Source of the DNA: JAXMBN01 sp046349875
Lineage (GTDB): Bacteria > Planctomycetota > Planctomycetia > Pirellulales > Pirellulaceae
Length of the DNA: 64,000 bases
Direction of reading: 5' to 3'
Assembly (NCBI GenBank): GCA_046349875.1
Contig: JAXMBN010000027.1
Span: 15,239 to 79,238 of the forward strand
Below are positions 18,627 to 28,404 of this stretch, piece by piece. The position numbers were made by a program, and so were the translations under genes. The notes under the pieces are model-generated. The model saw only the letters and a list, made by a program, of their open reading frames with translations. It searched no databases and was not told the origin of the DNA. Each line of letters starts with the position of its first letter. Positions within the stretch are counted from its first letter, which is position 1.

Positions 18627-19040
18627 ATGGGTAAGAAGCTGTACTGTGGCAACTTAGCATACAGCATACGTTCGGCGCAACTTGAGCAGATCTTTTCGGA
18701 GTTCGGCACGGTTGTTAGTGCACAAGTCATTGAAGATCGCGAGACAGGGCGCAGCAAAGGTTTCGGTTTCGTCGAAATGTCGACCGACCAAGAAGCAACC
18801 GCAGCAATCAACGGCCTAAATGGTCAGCAGCGGGAAGGTCGAAGTCTCCAGGTCAATGAAGCTCGTCCACGCGAAGAACGCGGTGGTGGCGGCGGCGGTG
18901 GCTATGGTGGTGGCGGCGGCGGTGGTCGTGGCGGTTACGGTGGCGGCGGTGGCGGTGGCTACGGCGGCGGTCGTGGACGCGATGGCGGTGGCCGTGGCGG
19001 TCGTGACGGTGGTCGCGATAGCGGACGCGATCGTTGGTAA
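18627..19040 (+). CDS. Glycine-rich RNA-binding protein, single RRM
   Basis: A 137-aa protein. Residues 2-80 are one RNA recognition motif with RNP2 LYCGNL and RNP1 KGFGFVEM. The remainder is a Gly/Arg/Tyr tail of GGGGGYGGG and GRGGYGGG blocks ending in DGGRDSGRDRW. This is the architecture of the bacterial Rbp proteins known from cyanobacteria and planctomycetes, which bind single-stranded RNA and often respond to cold or stress. The ATG at 18627 has GGAG (18616-18619) upstream and begins the RRM exactly. It is monocistronic, closed by a strong hairpin. The RGG-like tail resembles in composition the glycine blocks of GspK. Confidence 0.92.
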   Translation: MGKKLYCGNLAYSIRSAQLEQIFSEFGTVVSAQVIEDRETGRSKGFGFVEMSTDQEATAAINGLNGQQREGRSLQVNEARPREERGGGGGGGYGGGGGGGRGGYGGGGGGGYGGGRGRDGGGRGGRDGGRDSGRDRW

Positions 19041-19069
19041 TCTAATCAACGAAGTCAAAATCCAATATT

Positions 19070-19107
19070 GCCCGGCTCTCGAGTTCCTTGAGAGCCGGGC
19101 TTTTTTC
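19070..19107 (+). terminator. Rho-independent terminator of the RRM gene
   Basis: A perfect 11-bp stem GCCCGGCTCTC (19070-19080) / GAGAGCCGGGC (19090-19100) with a 9-nt loop is followed by TTTTTTCTTT. It is 30 nt after the stop codon. Confidence 0.93.
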
Positions 19108-19163
19108 TTTCTAAGGACTCAGGTCCTGGATCTGTCTCGCTTCTCATTGAGGTTACGTCTCCC

Positions 19164-19760
19164 ATGCATTATTACCGCGAGACAGAAAATGAGTCAGACG
19201 TTTCCGATGAATCGGCACCGCGGCGCAAGCAAAAGTCTCCCAGCGGAAAGAAAACGCTCGGCGGAAAACGAAGTGCCGACGTTGAAGGGACGCAATCCGA
19301 GTTTGATAAGTCAGTCGATTCTCGTAAGTTAGCTCGGCGCGGTCTTCGGATTGCTCGAACCAATGTTGGCAAGGGGGTGTTTGCTACCAAGCCATTCGCG
19401 AGAGCCACTTGCATCGGCGAGATCGAAGGCGATATCTACGACTATGATTCTTGGGAATCGCGATACTCTTTTGATTTAGAAGACGGAAGGCAACTCGAAC
19501 CCAAGCCTCCCTTTCGTTTCGTCAATCATTCCTGCACGCCCAATTGCAAATTCGATCTCGTCGATTTTGCCAGCGGTGAAGATGAATGCAAAGATCTGCG
19601 CATCCTTTTGTACGCTACGCACGATATTCGCGTCGGTGAAGAGTTGACGATCGATTACAACTGGCCCAAGAGCTTTGCGATTCCTTGTAAGTGCAAGTCG
19701 GAGCGCTGTCGAGGTTGGATCGTCGATCCTGCACAATTGCCGTTCATGCCGCATCCATAA
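19164..19760 (+). CDS. SET-domain protein lysine methyltransferase-like
   Basis: A 198-aa protein. About 50 charged N-terminal residues (KKTLGGKRSADVE) precede a compact SET domain: RGLRIARTNVGKGVFATKPF (SET-N, near 57), RFVNHSCTPNCKFDL (near 118, the NHSCxPN pseudoknot motif that binds S-adenosylmethionine), and GEELTIDYNW (near 158, the ELxxDY motif). A post-SET zinc signature CKCKSERCRGWI follows (near 176). All key residues are present, so an active methyltransferase is plausible; the substrate is unknown. SET proteins of this type occur sporadically in bacteria, including planctomycetes and chlamydiae. It converges on the Dabb gene, with a hairpin between them. Confidence 0.9.
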   Translation: MHYYRETENESDVSDESAPRRKQKSPSGKKTLGGKRSADVEGTQSEFDKSVDSRKLARRGLRIARTNVGKGVFATKPFARATCIGEIEGDIYDYDSWESRYSFDLEDGRQLEPKPPFRFVNHSCTPNCKFDLVDFASGEDECKDLRILLYATHDIRVGEELTIDYNWPKSFAIPCKCKSERCRGWIVDPAQLPFMPHP

Positions 19761-19787
19761 AAAAAGCGGATGGCTTGGCCATCCGCT
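19758..19787 (-). terminator. Terminator for the minus-strand Dabb gene
   Basis: A 10-bp perfect stem AGCGGATGGC (19765-19774) / GCCATCCGCT (19778-19787) has a 3-nt loop. The A-run at 19758-19764 becomes the T-tract on the minus strand, so it serves transcription coming from 20252. It also lies just after the SET stop codon, and without a plus-strand T-tract it would act there only weakly. Confidence 0.85.
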
Positions 19788-19835
19788 CCTATGGAAACTC
19801 AAACGTCGTTGGGAAACGTTCTTGAGTGGCAGAGT

Positions 19836-20252
19836 CTACGGGTTGGTGAGGTAGTCTACCACCAACACTTTTTCGATGTGGGGCAATGCCATGTCGACAA
19901 ATTTTTGGTGTGCCGGATGAGGAAGGTAGGCATCTCGATCCTTTTCCGTCTTGAAGGTGAAAAGGAAGCAATGCGTAAACCCGTTGGCTAATCCTTCGGG
20001 GCTATTGTCGGTTCCATGCTCAAACGCAGCAACTTCGCTGATTTGACTTGGCAGCTTGCGGAATCCTTCAAGCACCTTGGCTTGATCTTCCTTGCTGCTC
20101 GTTTCTTTGAACTTCACCAAAACGACATGTCGAAGCACTTTTTCATTCTCCGCGTTGGGAAAAGCCGCTGCTACCCCAATCCAAGTCCCAGCGATGATGA
20201 GGGCACCGACGATGAACGGATAGAATCCGCGAGAGGATGAACAGCAGGACAT
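19836..20252 (-). CDS. Membrane-anchored or exported Dabb-domain protein
   Basis: A 138-aa protein: an N-terminal hydrophobic segment (GFYPFIVGALIIAGTWIGVA, about 9-28) then a stress-responsive alpha/beta barrel (Dabb) domain. The signature is RHVVLVKFKE at its start, KVLEGFRKLPSQI, and HCFLFTFKTEKDRDAYLPHP-AHQKFVD near residue 115. Dabb dimers are ferredoxin-like barrels of varied function. The export signal is common for planctomycete members. It has its own terminator. Confidence 0.87.
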   Translation of the reverse strand: MSCCSSSRGFYPFIVGALIIAGTWIGVAAAFPNAENEKVLRHVVLVKFKETSSKEDQAKVLEGFRKLPSQISEVAAFEHGTDNSPEGLANGFTHCFLFTFKTEKDRDAYLPHPAHQKFVDMALPHIEKVLVVDYLTNP

Positions 20253-20531
20253 TCGATACTCCTAGAAACACAAACGAACGATAAGCACGAGGAATCGATG
20301 CATTGAACCCGAAAATGCGATTCGAGTTTCGCTTGGATGCATCTTAAGCCTTACAAAGATCATTATACATCAAGCGTGGCGGGGCAACGCAATTGCAGTT
20401 CTTGCAGTTTGATGAAAGTCGAGTGCGTACCCTTTTGATTTTGATTTTAAGTTGCGGCGATCCCCTTGGAAACGGAGTACAATCGACGCCTCAGAATTCG
20501 CTCGTCCAACCTCGCTTCCCTCGACTTCTCT

Positions 20532-21836
20532 ATGCCCTCTTCATCTCCCCCCCTTCCCTGGTACCGTCAGCTTTACTTTCAGGTCATCGTTGCGGTGATC
20601 TTGGGTGTCTTAGCGGGAGTGTTTCTGCCCGAGCAAGCGGCTCGATTGAAGCCTTTAGGAGATGGCTTTATTCGTATGGTGAAGATGATGGTGGCACCGA
20701 TTGTCTTTTGCACGATTGTGCATGGCATCGCTTCAGTCGGTGATCTCAAAAAACTTGGTCGCGTCGGTATCAAGGCTTTGGTCTATTTCGAAATTGTTTC
20801 AACACTTGCTTTGATTATCGGATTAGTGGTGGTGAATTGGATGCAACCAGGAACGGGGATCACGCCTCCCGGAGAAGTGTTCCACGTCGATGATTCTGCA
20901 AAAGCAGCAAGCCTCGGTTTTGCGGAAAAGGCAAAGCCTCATTCGTTTGTCGATTTCATTCTCAATATCATTCCCACCTCTCTCTTTGGCCCGTTCGTTT
21001 CGGGTGAACTGTTGCAGGTCCTATTTGTGTCTCTGCTCTTAGCCTTTGCCATTTCGATGGGTGAAAAGGGAAAGTTTGCACCGAAGTGATCGACTACGCC
21101 AGTAGTCTATTTTTGCCGATGCAGCTGATCGTGAAGCTAGCACCGATTGGAGCCTTTGGGGCGATGGCCTACGCGGTTGGAGAGCATGGCTTGCAAGCCT
21201 TGGTGCGTTTAGCTGCGTTGATGGCCGGTTTCTGGTTTGACCGCCATCGTGTTCGTCATCATCGTTTTAGAGCAATCTCTTGGAGATGCGGAATCTCTAT
21301 CTTCCGATTCTTTGTGGTTTATTCGCGATGAGCTTGCTGGTCTTAGGAACAAGTTCCTCGAAACGGCTTTTGCTCAACTGATGCAAAAATTGCAGCGATT
21401 AGGATGCGCGAAATCCACGGTCGGTATCGTTGTTCCAACGGGTTACAGCTTTAATCTGGATGGAACGAACATCTACATGGCCATGGCAGCCGTTTTCTTG
21501 GCTCAAGCTACCAATACATCGCTTAGCCTTTATGATCAAATCGGCCTCTTGGTGATCGCCATGGTGACGTCCAAAGGTGCCAGCGGTGTGACGGGCGCAG
21601 GTTTTGTTACGCTCGCTGCGACCCTTCAGGCCGTCCCCAGCATTCCCGTCGAGTCAATCGGCCTGTTGCTCGGCATTGATCGCTTCATGAGCGAATGCCG
21701 AGCTTTAACCAATTTCATAGGAAACGGAGTGGCAACGATTGCGGTGAGCCGCTGGGAAGGCGAACTCGATGGCGGTGAACTCGCTAGACGACTCGCCGAA
21801 ACAGAGTCCGAACACGAAGCAAGTCCAAAGCCCTGA
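20532..21836 (+). pseudogene. Sodium/proton:dicarboxylate symporter (DctA/GltP family), frameshifted
   Basis: Three overlapping frames together give a full DAACS-family transporter of about 430 aa. The first, from ATG 20532, is PWYRQLYFQVIVAVILGVLA, GDGFIRMVKMMVAPIVFCTI and LLQVLFVSLLLAFAISMGEK. It breaks at about 21085; the second supplies VKLAPIGAFGAMAYAVGEHG. The third (from about 21237) gives VGIVVPTGYSFNLDGTNIYM, TSKGASGVTGAGFVTLAATL and GIDRFMSECRALTNFIGNGV, the substrate- and cation-binding signatures. The hallmark motifs are intact, so two single-base indels (about 21085 and 21235) explain the break. It would import C4-dicarboxylates or glutamate. Its stop lies 3 nt from the stop of the convergent gene. 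Confidence 0.85.
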
Positions 21837-21839
21837 TGC

Positions 21840-22844
21840 TTATTCCTTGACCCGTACCAATTTCATAATACGGCCCGATACGTTCCAGTCTTGGACGTAG
21901 AGATTGCCATCTTTATCCCAGTAAGATCCGTGTGTTCCACTGAAGATTCCTTCGACCCATTGTTCTTGAGGGATATTGTAGTTGCGTCCCTTCTCTGCAT
22001 CCGGGTTATGCCCCAGAACTGCCATGATGGTGTTGTTCTTGTTCAGAATGACAAGGCGCCCGTGAAGATCGGGGACCGAAACATAATCGCCTTGAATTGC
22101 TGCTGAAGTTGGCATACCCAAGCCCGAGATGACCTCTTCGATAAACTCGCCTTCCAGACTGTAATGGACCAGGCGGCCCTTGGGTTCGTGGTTGCGATCA
22201 CAAATCAGCAGTCGAGGTGGTGTGTAGCGATCATCGAGGACCATGCCGTGTGCCGTATTGAATTCTTTGAGGCCGTTCCCTTTCTTGCCAAAGTGCATGA
22301 GGTACTTGCCTGCTTTATCGAACTTGAAAATGTAGTTGCTGGCGTATCCGTCCGATAGAAAAATGTCACCGTTCGGGGCAACCGTAATCGCCGTCGGGTT
22401 GAATTTGGTGAGATTCAATCCTGACTCTTGGGGAAAGCCAAGATGGAGAACGATTTCGCCTGTACTAACTTTGAATTTGATTCCCTCGGCGTTGGCATTG
22501 CGGGCTCCGTAAATGTACTCCGTCCCGTCCTCATCACGAATCTTCATGTCGTGAATGTTGCCATATTCTTTTCCGAGATAAGAATGGATCACCTTGCCAT
22601 CAGGTGAGAATACGAACACGCCATCGCGAGCGCTTGTGTAGATGTTGCCTGCTTTATCGACCACGACCGAACCGTGCGTCGGGCCGATAGCCGATTTGCC
22701 ATCTGGACGCAGTCCCCATCCAGGTACCGTGTCAAAGGTCATGATGCCGCAGCCCATGCGAACAGGTTTGGCTGGTGCTTGGCCCATTGCGGGAACGGCA
22801 GAGAGGAATGTAAGAAGGACGAGGTACGCGGCAAGACGCTTCAT
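21840..22844 (-). CDS. Exported NHL/6-bladed beta-propeller protein
   Basis: A 334-aa product with signal peptide MKRLAAYLVLLTFLSAVPAM. A six-bladed NHL-type propeller follows: GSVVVDKAGNIYTSARDGVF, FKVSTGEIVLHLGFPQ, NPTAITVAPNGDIFLSDGYA, YLMHFGKKGNGLKEFNTAHG, VLDDRYTPPRLLICDRN, YWDKDGNLYVQDWN. The pattern resembles peptidyl-alpha-hydroxyglycine amidating lyase-like and NHL proteins; no catalytic claim can be made. ATG 22844 is selected over an in-frame start 55 codons upstream because it has AGGAG 8-12 nt before it and begins the signal peptide. Confidence 0.85.
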   Translation of the reverse strand: MKRLAAYLVLLTFLSAVPAMGQAPAKPVRMGCGIMTFDTVPGWGLRPDGKSAIGPTHGSVVVDKAGNIYTSARDGVFVFSPDGKVIHSYLGKEYGNIHDMKIRDEDGTEYIYGARNANAEGIKFKVSTGEIVLHLGFPQESGLNLTKFNPTAITVAPNGDIFLSDGYASNYIFKFDKAGKYLMHFGKKGNGLKEFNTAHGMVLDDRYTPPRLLICDRNHEPKGRLVHYSLEGEFIEEVISGLGMPTSAAIQGDYVSVPDLHGRLVILNKNNTIMAVLGHNPDAEKGRNYNIPQEQWVEGIFSGTHGSYWDKDGNLYVQDWNVSGRIMKLVRVKE

Positions 22845-23181
22845 TGGTGGGCTCCTGAAAAGGATCGACATGAGGATATTCCATGCAGGTTGGAACGCAT
22901 GATCTTCGCTCATCCGCATCGATGAATCAAGCAAAATTGGGATGCATCCTGCAGATCGGAAATGTAGTGAAGATTGCTTGCCTTGGCACGGAACGATGTT
23001 GTGAATCACTCGTCAAGGTTAGGCCAAGATCGAGAGGATGGAGGAGGGGGATTGGATGCGTCGAGAATTTCCAAGTGTGAGATCGAGTTACACAGACTGG
23101 GTTGAAAAGACGAGTTGAAATGTTCGGGCCGTTTCGACGGCCGAGTGCCAGAGGGGTGCGGGAAGGGAATCGTAGAAGCGT

Positions 23182-24575
23182 ATGAGAATCGATGAACAGG
23201 CCAAGTCGATCTTGGCAGAGGGGTTAGCAAAGATTGCTCAGCAGTATTCCATTCCTCATGGATTTTCCGATGTTCTTCGCGAAGCGAAAGAAGCCGTATC
23301 GCAGTGGAATTCTCGTTGATCATGAAATGAATCCCGAGTATCGTCCACGACTCGATATTCCCTTCGTAACCTTGGATCCTGCACCCTCCACCGATCTCGA
23401 TCAAGCGTTCTATTTGTATGAAGAGGGCGATAAGATCGTCTTGCAATACGCACTTGCAGATCTAAAGCCATTCATTAAGTCGGATGGATGCATTGAGAAG
23501 GAGGCTTGGCATCGTGGAGTAACTCTTTATAGCCTCTCCAACAAGGTTCCTTTGTATCCACCTGTCATCTCGCAAAAAGGAGCGAGCCTTTTACCGAACG
23601 GTAAAAAGGGCGCTTTGTTGATCGAAGTCGATATCGATTCGCAAGGGAATGTCGGGATGCGGTCGGTCGAGAGGATTTTGATGCGAAGCTTCGCCAAGCT
23701 CGACTACGAACGATTTCGATCCTCGCAAGCTCCGTTGTTACGGCCGTTTGCGGAGCGTTATTGGCGAGGTGAGCAAGAGCGAGGTGCAATGCGTTTAGAG
23801 TTTCCTCAGCAAGAGATCGTCAGTGATCGTTCGGCTCCTGGTGGTATTCGCCTCGAACTGCGAGCGCGGAATGAGGCAGAGCAAATGAATTCTACGTTAT
23901 CGTTAGCCGTTAACTTGGCATTGGCAACGATGCTTAAGAAGGTCAAATGTGGAGTGTTTCGCGTGATGGAAGAGCCAAGTCATGCAGCGATGCGATCGTC
24001 GCCGTGAAGCCCATGCGCTCGGTATTGCCTGGGACGCAGCAGGTCTTCGCGATTTGCAGAAAGCCGATTGGCCGCGGACAACCTTGATCATCAACGATTC
24101 ATGATGGAAGTGCGTCGAGCTGGTGGAAGGGCCTACGCATATTCAAGAAGACGACCCTTCGCCATGGCACGCGGCGATTGCTGCATCGTATGTGCACGCG
24201 ACCGCACCCATGCGTCGATTGGGAGACCGGATATCTTTTGGAACTAGCCTATTGCGTTGAGCAAGGTAGCGGTCGACGCAAATCTAGAGGAACGGTTGAG
24301 CTAATTGCCTGACGTAATGGATCGATGTGAAGGTCGAGCGAATAGCATCGATCGAGCTGTCATCGATCTCTTGGAAGCGGTGGCTACGGTGACGCGTTGG
24401 CGAAGTCATGATTGCCGAGGTGGTGGATGCAGAGTGGGTGTAGTGCAGACCCGGGATTCGGCAATTCGATCCAAAAAGCAACGAAGCTTGAAGGGGTCAA
24501 GAATGGCGACCAAGTACGGGTTCGTATCGCCGTAGCAGATCCAGCAACGCGGACCGTTCGATTTGAGGCTGTTTA
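23182..24575 (+). pseudogene. RNase II/R-family exoribonuclease (RNB domain), frameshifted
   Basis: From ATG 23182 the frame reads MRIDEQAKSILAEGLAKIAQ to SQWNSR, then shifts. The next frame carries the RNB catalytic core: RPRLDIPFVTLDPAPSTDLD-QAFYL (the four-Asp magnesium site, near 23350-23410), YALADLKPFI, LYSLSNKVPLYPPVISQKGA and EAEQMNSTLSLAVNLALATM. After about 23980 further frames give REAHALGIAWD, AAIAASYVHATAPMRRLGDR (RNB C-terminal helix) and a closing VRVRIAVADPATRTVRFEAV. The S1/CSD RNA-binding domains of true RNase R are not evident, so this is a short RNB protein of about 460 aa. Four or more indels. Confidence 0.78.
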
Positions 24576-24862
24576 AGAAGCGAGGAAAATCTACTGCCCG
24601 CGAGACTTCAAAATGAGCAACCCGAGATGCCATCGCTCGCCGAAGGAGCCGCTTCCGAGTGCCCGGATTTGGCCCCAAAGCCCGGAAATCTTGATTTAAC
24701 GGACTAGACGGTACCCTTCGACCGGGACCCGTAAAAAAGCGTGTTGGGAAAAGGGGATAGGGCTTGCTCTTCTCCTCAGCGTGAATACCGGCATCTTTTC
24801 CTCACCTGGCAATTCCCGGGCCGAGGGGCTGTGGTTCCGGACGAATGTCCTTGAACCAGGAT

Positions 24863-24935
24863 GGTGGAGTAGCTCAGCTGGTTAGAGCAGCGGAATCATA
24901 ATCCGCGTGTCGGGGTTCGAGTCCCTCCTCCGCTA
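24863..24935 (+). tRNA. tRNA with CAT anticodon (tRNA-Met likely)
   Basis: Cloverleaf by eye: acceptor 24863-24869 with 24928-24934 (includes G-U pairs at 1-72 and 3-70), D-arm GCTC/GAGC (24872-24888), anticodon stem GCGGA/TCCGC with loop ATCATAA and anticodon CAT at 24897-24899, T-loop TTCGAGT. CCA is not encoded. The T-stem is one G short: CGGGG where GGGGG is required to pair with CCCTC. That indicates a one-base deletion in a homopolymer. CAT could also be initiator or lysidine-modified Ile; the GC-poor acceptor end and loop ATCATAA fit elongator Met best. Confidence 0.85.
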
Positions 24936-24937
24936 CT

Positions 24938-26391
24938 TTGATTTTCCATCTTTTTCTTGGTCGAAACGCATTTCTCAAGCGTTACCGTCTTTTCGGTCAA
25001 TAACACCACCTCTCGCTCACATCTCAGGTCAGGCAATCGTCGTAATTGACGCCAGGACTTACTACGTCGAAGTGCATAGACGGATCGGTTTCAAGTGGCC
25101 AGAAAGAGCGACTTTAGTGGTCAGCAGCGATCGTATACTGAATCGGTCGAGTTCGTCTGCTGCAATAAGTGCCCTAATGCCAACTTTTGAGAGCCAGATA
25201 CTGGATTTGTCCAACGAAACGCCCCTAAAACAACAAGCTACTAAATGCAAGCGAATATGAAAGTATCATAGCATCTGGGACGTAAATCATGGAATCGGTA
25301 GATCTAATCCACCGAGTTTTTCTCGCGTCCGCACTTGGTGTATTCAGTTCAATCCTTACTTCGACGCACATTTGGATAGTTACCGTAGGTAGTTCCGCTT
25401 GCCAGTGGGATCATGTGGGACATCACGAGAAACACTTCGAAAATGTATGCAACCAACCATCTTTGGGAGTCGGAAAAGACGATATCGAGCGACGACTTGG
25501 CATCGATGGTACGCTGGGTTCTTTTTTGCAAGCGAATTATGTGAAATCGGCGGCCGGGATATTGAGGTTAGCTTGCCATGTTTCAGCACATCCAAAAGAT
25601 GGAGCGGCAAGTTGTGCAACAGCAAGATGAAGAGAGCTAAGTGTTATGGGCCACTTTTGGCGCGTGAAGAACCGATTTAGAACTTTAACGACCGTGTCGT
25701 TTAACTCAGACTTGTTATTGCACGTATAATAGCGAAGGCGCGTGAGTAGTTCATGAGGCGAACCAGCAAATCGACGAGTGAGAGATGGAGGCTCACTTCG
25801 ATAACGTGAGCGATTCATGAAGAAACCTTCAAACGATTCAAATCCGTACCAGCATTCAACATCAGCTAAAGAGTCGGACGTTGTAGAACCTAGAATCACG
25901 ACTCGCGATCTTCGTTTGCGTGATGATTGTTTTGTCGCTGTTCGTTCTGATTTTGCCATCTAGTGGACTTGCTGAAGGGCAAATACGAAATGACCGTTGG
26001 TGAAGAAGGCATATTTAAGGCTCCTAATCGATTTTAGATTACAAATGGCTGCAAGAGCAGTGCTGATTGTACTTGGCGTCTTTTTCCCGTTAGGTGCGTG
26101 AGGGGAATGTTTTTCACGATGATTGCGATCCAATGGGAATGCCTCTCATTCCGGTTCTGCAAAGCGAATAAAGAGGCCCAAAGGTGGTTAAGAACTGTTT
26201 CGCGGACAATTGAAAGCGGACGTGCGCCTATTTGCCCGATCCACAACGTATAGACTGCCTTGGTTCGCCGGAGAATATCCTCAACCGCAACATAACGGGC
26301 TACTTTTCAATAGTCCGGCGAAACCTAAGTAAATGTTCGATGCTCGAAGCGTGTTTATGCAATGTGTTCTTGAGTTTTTGAACTGAAGTGT
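24938..26391. other. Degenerate region between the tRNA and the Rhs array
   Basis: 1.45 kb without a convincing intact gene. ORFs of 60-140 aa occur on both strands with no family signature. One possible remnant is at 25817-26000 (plus): MKKPSNDSNPYQHSTSAKES in one frame, followed after a frame switch by VMIVLSLFVLILPSSGLAEG. This matches the style of planctomycete small membrane proteins that begin with an NPY motif and continue into one helix. A 20-bp sequence repeated at the far side of the Rhs array lies at 24978-24997. Confidence 0.4.
24978..24997 (+). repeat. Left copy of the 20-bp direct repeat flanking the Rhs region
   Basis: AGCGTTACCGTCTTTTCGGT, 43 nt after the tRNA 3' end. It recurs with one mismatch at 33750-33769, exactly where Rhs similarity ends. 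Candidate attachment or recombination site; not proven. Confidence 0.5.
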
Positions 26392-27000
26392 TATATGCCG
26401 ATGCCACGGAACGGCTAGATTGAGTCAGGTGAGCTTACCGGATCAACCGAACAGCATCGTCACTGATTACAACAACTTTACGGGGTATTCTCAAACAATC
26501 GTAGAGACAAGCAAGAATGCTACGGGGCAGCGGATCAAGAAAATCGTCTATACCTTTGGCATCGATGAGATCAGTCAGACCATACGCACCTACGATGCTC
26601 AGACTCAGAGTGTGACCACCCTTCAGCACTATTTTAGTCATGATGGGCTGCGTTCAGTGCAAGTACTTTTCGATGCCACTGCCGCTATTGCTCAGGTGTT
26701 TACCTACGCGGCCTATGGCGAGCTACTGGCGATCCACAACCGCTTGGCGCAGGCCGTTAGAACCGTCAACGCTCAAGGGCTAGAAAAGCAATGCCTTTAC
26801 GAACCTCCTTTACAACGGCGAATCTTTCGACTCCCGCATCGGTCAGCTCTTACCAAGAGCCCGCTGGTACGACATGCAGAGAGTCGATGACACTTGACTC
26901 GTCTGCCGGTAGCACCTTGCGACCCGCTGAGTTTCCACAAATACGCTTTCGCATGGAAACCCAGTGATGAATACGGACCCGACGGGGATGTTTAGCTTTG
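26392..27000 (+). pseudogene. Rhs/YD-repeat core fragment, copy 1
   Basis: Starts abruptly at ATATGCCGATG and carries the conserved Rhs C-terminal core. In frame: DYNNFTGYSQTIVETSKNAT, QRIKKIVYTFGIDEISQTIR, HYFSHDGLRSVQVLFDATAA and AQVFTYAAYGELLAIHNRLA. Then in broken frames come LYNGESFDSRIGQL and RARWYDM, and DPLSFHKYAFAWNPVMN with DPTGMFSF. These are the last YD repeats plus the RHS-repeat-associated core that forms the end of the toxin-encapsulating shell. Everything upstream of the core is missing, so this is a truncated copy. The next 800 nt differ from what follows the other copies. Confidence 0.8.
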
Positions 27001-27850
27001 GCTGAATGGATGGCTGGTATGGCCATCGGTGGATTGGTAGGCGGTCTATCTGGAGCGGCCATCGGAGGTGCGTACGCTGGTATCACTGGCAGAATGACGA
27101 TTTGGCAGGATGAAAGAAGGTGCGATCATAGCGCACTTCTTGGCAGTTTTATCGGAGGAGGTATTGGCGTGGGTGTAATAAAGCTTGGCACGTGGATTGG
27201 ACCAGCAGTGGGCAATCTTATCCGCACGCCCCGCCGTAGGTTACACCTTATTCATTGCAATGTCGAGCTAATCTCGCAGCAGCATGATTGAGAACCAGAT
27301 ACGCCAGGCGGATGATTCAGTCTCGTACTGGGAGGGAAAGTAATTTAGAGGTGAAAGCGATCCAGAGAGATTGTGAAGGGGTTGGCGGGAAAGATAAACA
27401 ACAATGCCGCTGGGGTACCGCCGCTCCTGTTGGCGTCTGTTATGCTCGGAGAGCTATACCACATGAACATCTTAGATTTACTAGCTGACTCTCCAGACAA
27501 TCCTGATAGCAGTGTTGGTTACGCAAATCAACGCGAGAACAGTCTTAATATGAATACCGAGCTGTTTGGAATGATGCCGCATGATATTGGCCATGCTCAT
27601 TTTACGATCCGAAAAAGCCGTTGACATCCTTTCGTATGAGATTCGATACTATGCTAACACCAAGAAGGTGGCGATCTCTGAGCGGTCTTACCCAATGGGC
27701 TGAACAATATTCCAGGGATGAGGCAAAGTATTGTGGTGTTGTATGCTAACCGCAAAGGATCGAGACAAATACTCGATCCTTTACCAAAATCACACGGGCA
27801 AGGCTTACTTGGCGGGCAAAGTCACCAAGATCTTTTAAAAGTTTTCGGTA
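27001..27850 (+). pseudogene. Tail (candidate toxin tip) following Rhs copy 1
   Basis: The region begins with a glycine-rich hydrophobic stretch (GMAIGGLVGGLSGAAIGGAY; later SFIGGGIGVGVIKLGTWIGP), as is usual for the pre-toxin part of Rhs proteins. After frame switches it gives KINNNAAGVPPLLLASVMLG-ELYHMN and SPDNPDSSVGYA, then MNTELFGMMPHDIGHAHFTI (27373-27620). The E followed after about 20 residues by S-x-G-Y-A-[NQ] recalls lysozyme-like/lytic transglycosylase folds, but this is only a pattern match. A possible ending is YSILYQNHTGKAYLAGKVTK-IF at about 27778-27838. Frames are broken at least three times. Confidence 0.4.
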
Positions 27851-28404
27851 TTTTCCAATGAGATGCATCAGTTGGACGCTTTTGCGTGGAATCCATGTGG
27901 TAGCCAATCGCTTCCGTGTTGTTGTTCATCGCATTACCAGGCCTTCATGGCACGATGTACGAGAAGCAGTTCTTCGGTTGGCTGATCGATGAAAATGAGG
28001 CGTATAGTGCAGTTAAGCTTGTTTTATTCGTGTTGGGGCTTGGGTTACTTACTTTCGTGTCTTCAGCCCACGATTGATTTTTTAAAAATCGTGCTTCGAA
28101 TGAAGAGAACGCACCCTTAATAACGTGAAAAGATATTTTGAGAAATGCGATAGCCAGTGCGGGCGTGCACGTATTCCAAGGTCGTTCGCAGGATGCGTTC
28201 CCCAAGTTGAGGAATGGCTGCTCGTGCAAATCATTTTCGGGTTGAACGTTATGAACGTCGCACAAGTCAGTAACGGAATGAACTGAAGATGCGAAACACA
28301 TGGACGCCGAGAGCGAAAGACTGGCCTGAAGTATGGCGCTGGCCGCGAACACTGATGATATCGAAGTGTAGGCAACTCGACTCCAAGGGCAACGTTTGAA
28401 AAGT
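27851..28404. other. Spacer between tail 1 and Rhs copy 2; possible immunity-gene remnant
   Basis: No intact gene. On the plus strand about 28010-28080 a single hydrophobic segment can be read (LVLFVLGLGLLTFVSSA). It would suit a membrane-anchored immunity protein for a cell-wall-acting toxin, but the surrounding frame is not sustained. Minus-strand ORFs here have no recognisable features. Confidence 0.3.

Noticed and set aside
24863..24935. tRNA as the integrated attachment site of an island
   Set aside because: The flanking 20-bp repeat is 43 nt beyond the tRNA and does not match its 3' end, and no integrase gene is visible; only a weak boundary hypothesis is kept.
25537..25959. 140-aa minus-strand ORF
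   Set aside because: Composition and content give no family hit by eye; the plus strand over the same bases shows an NPY-type membrane-protein remnant, which is more plausible.
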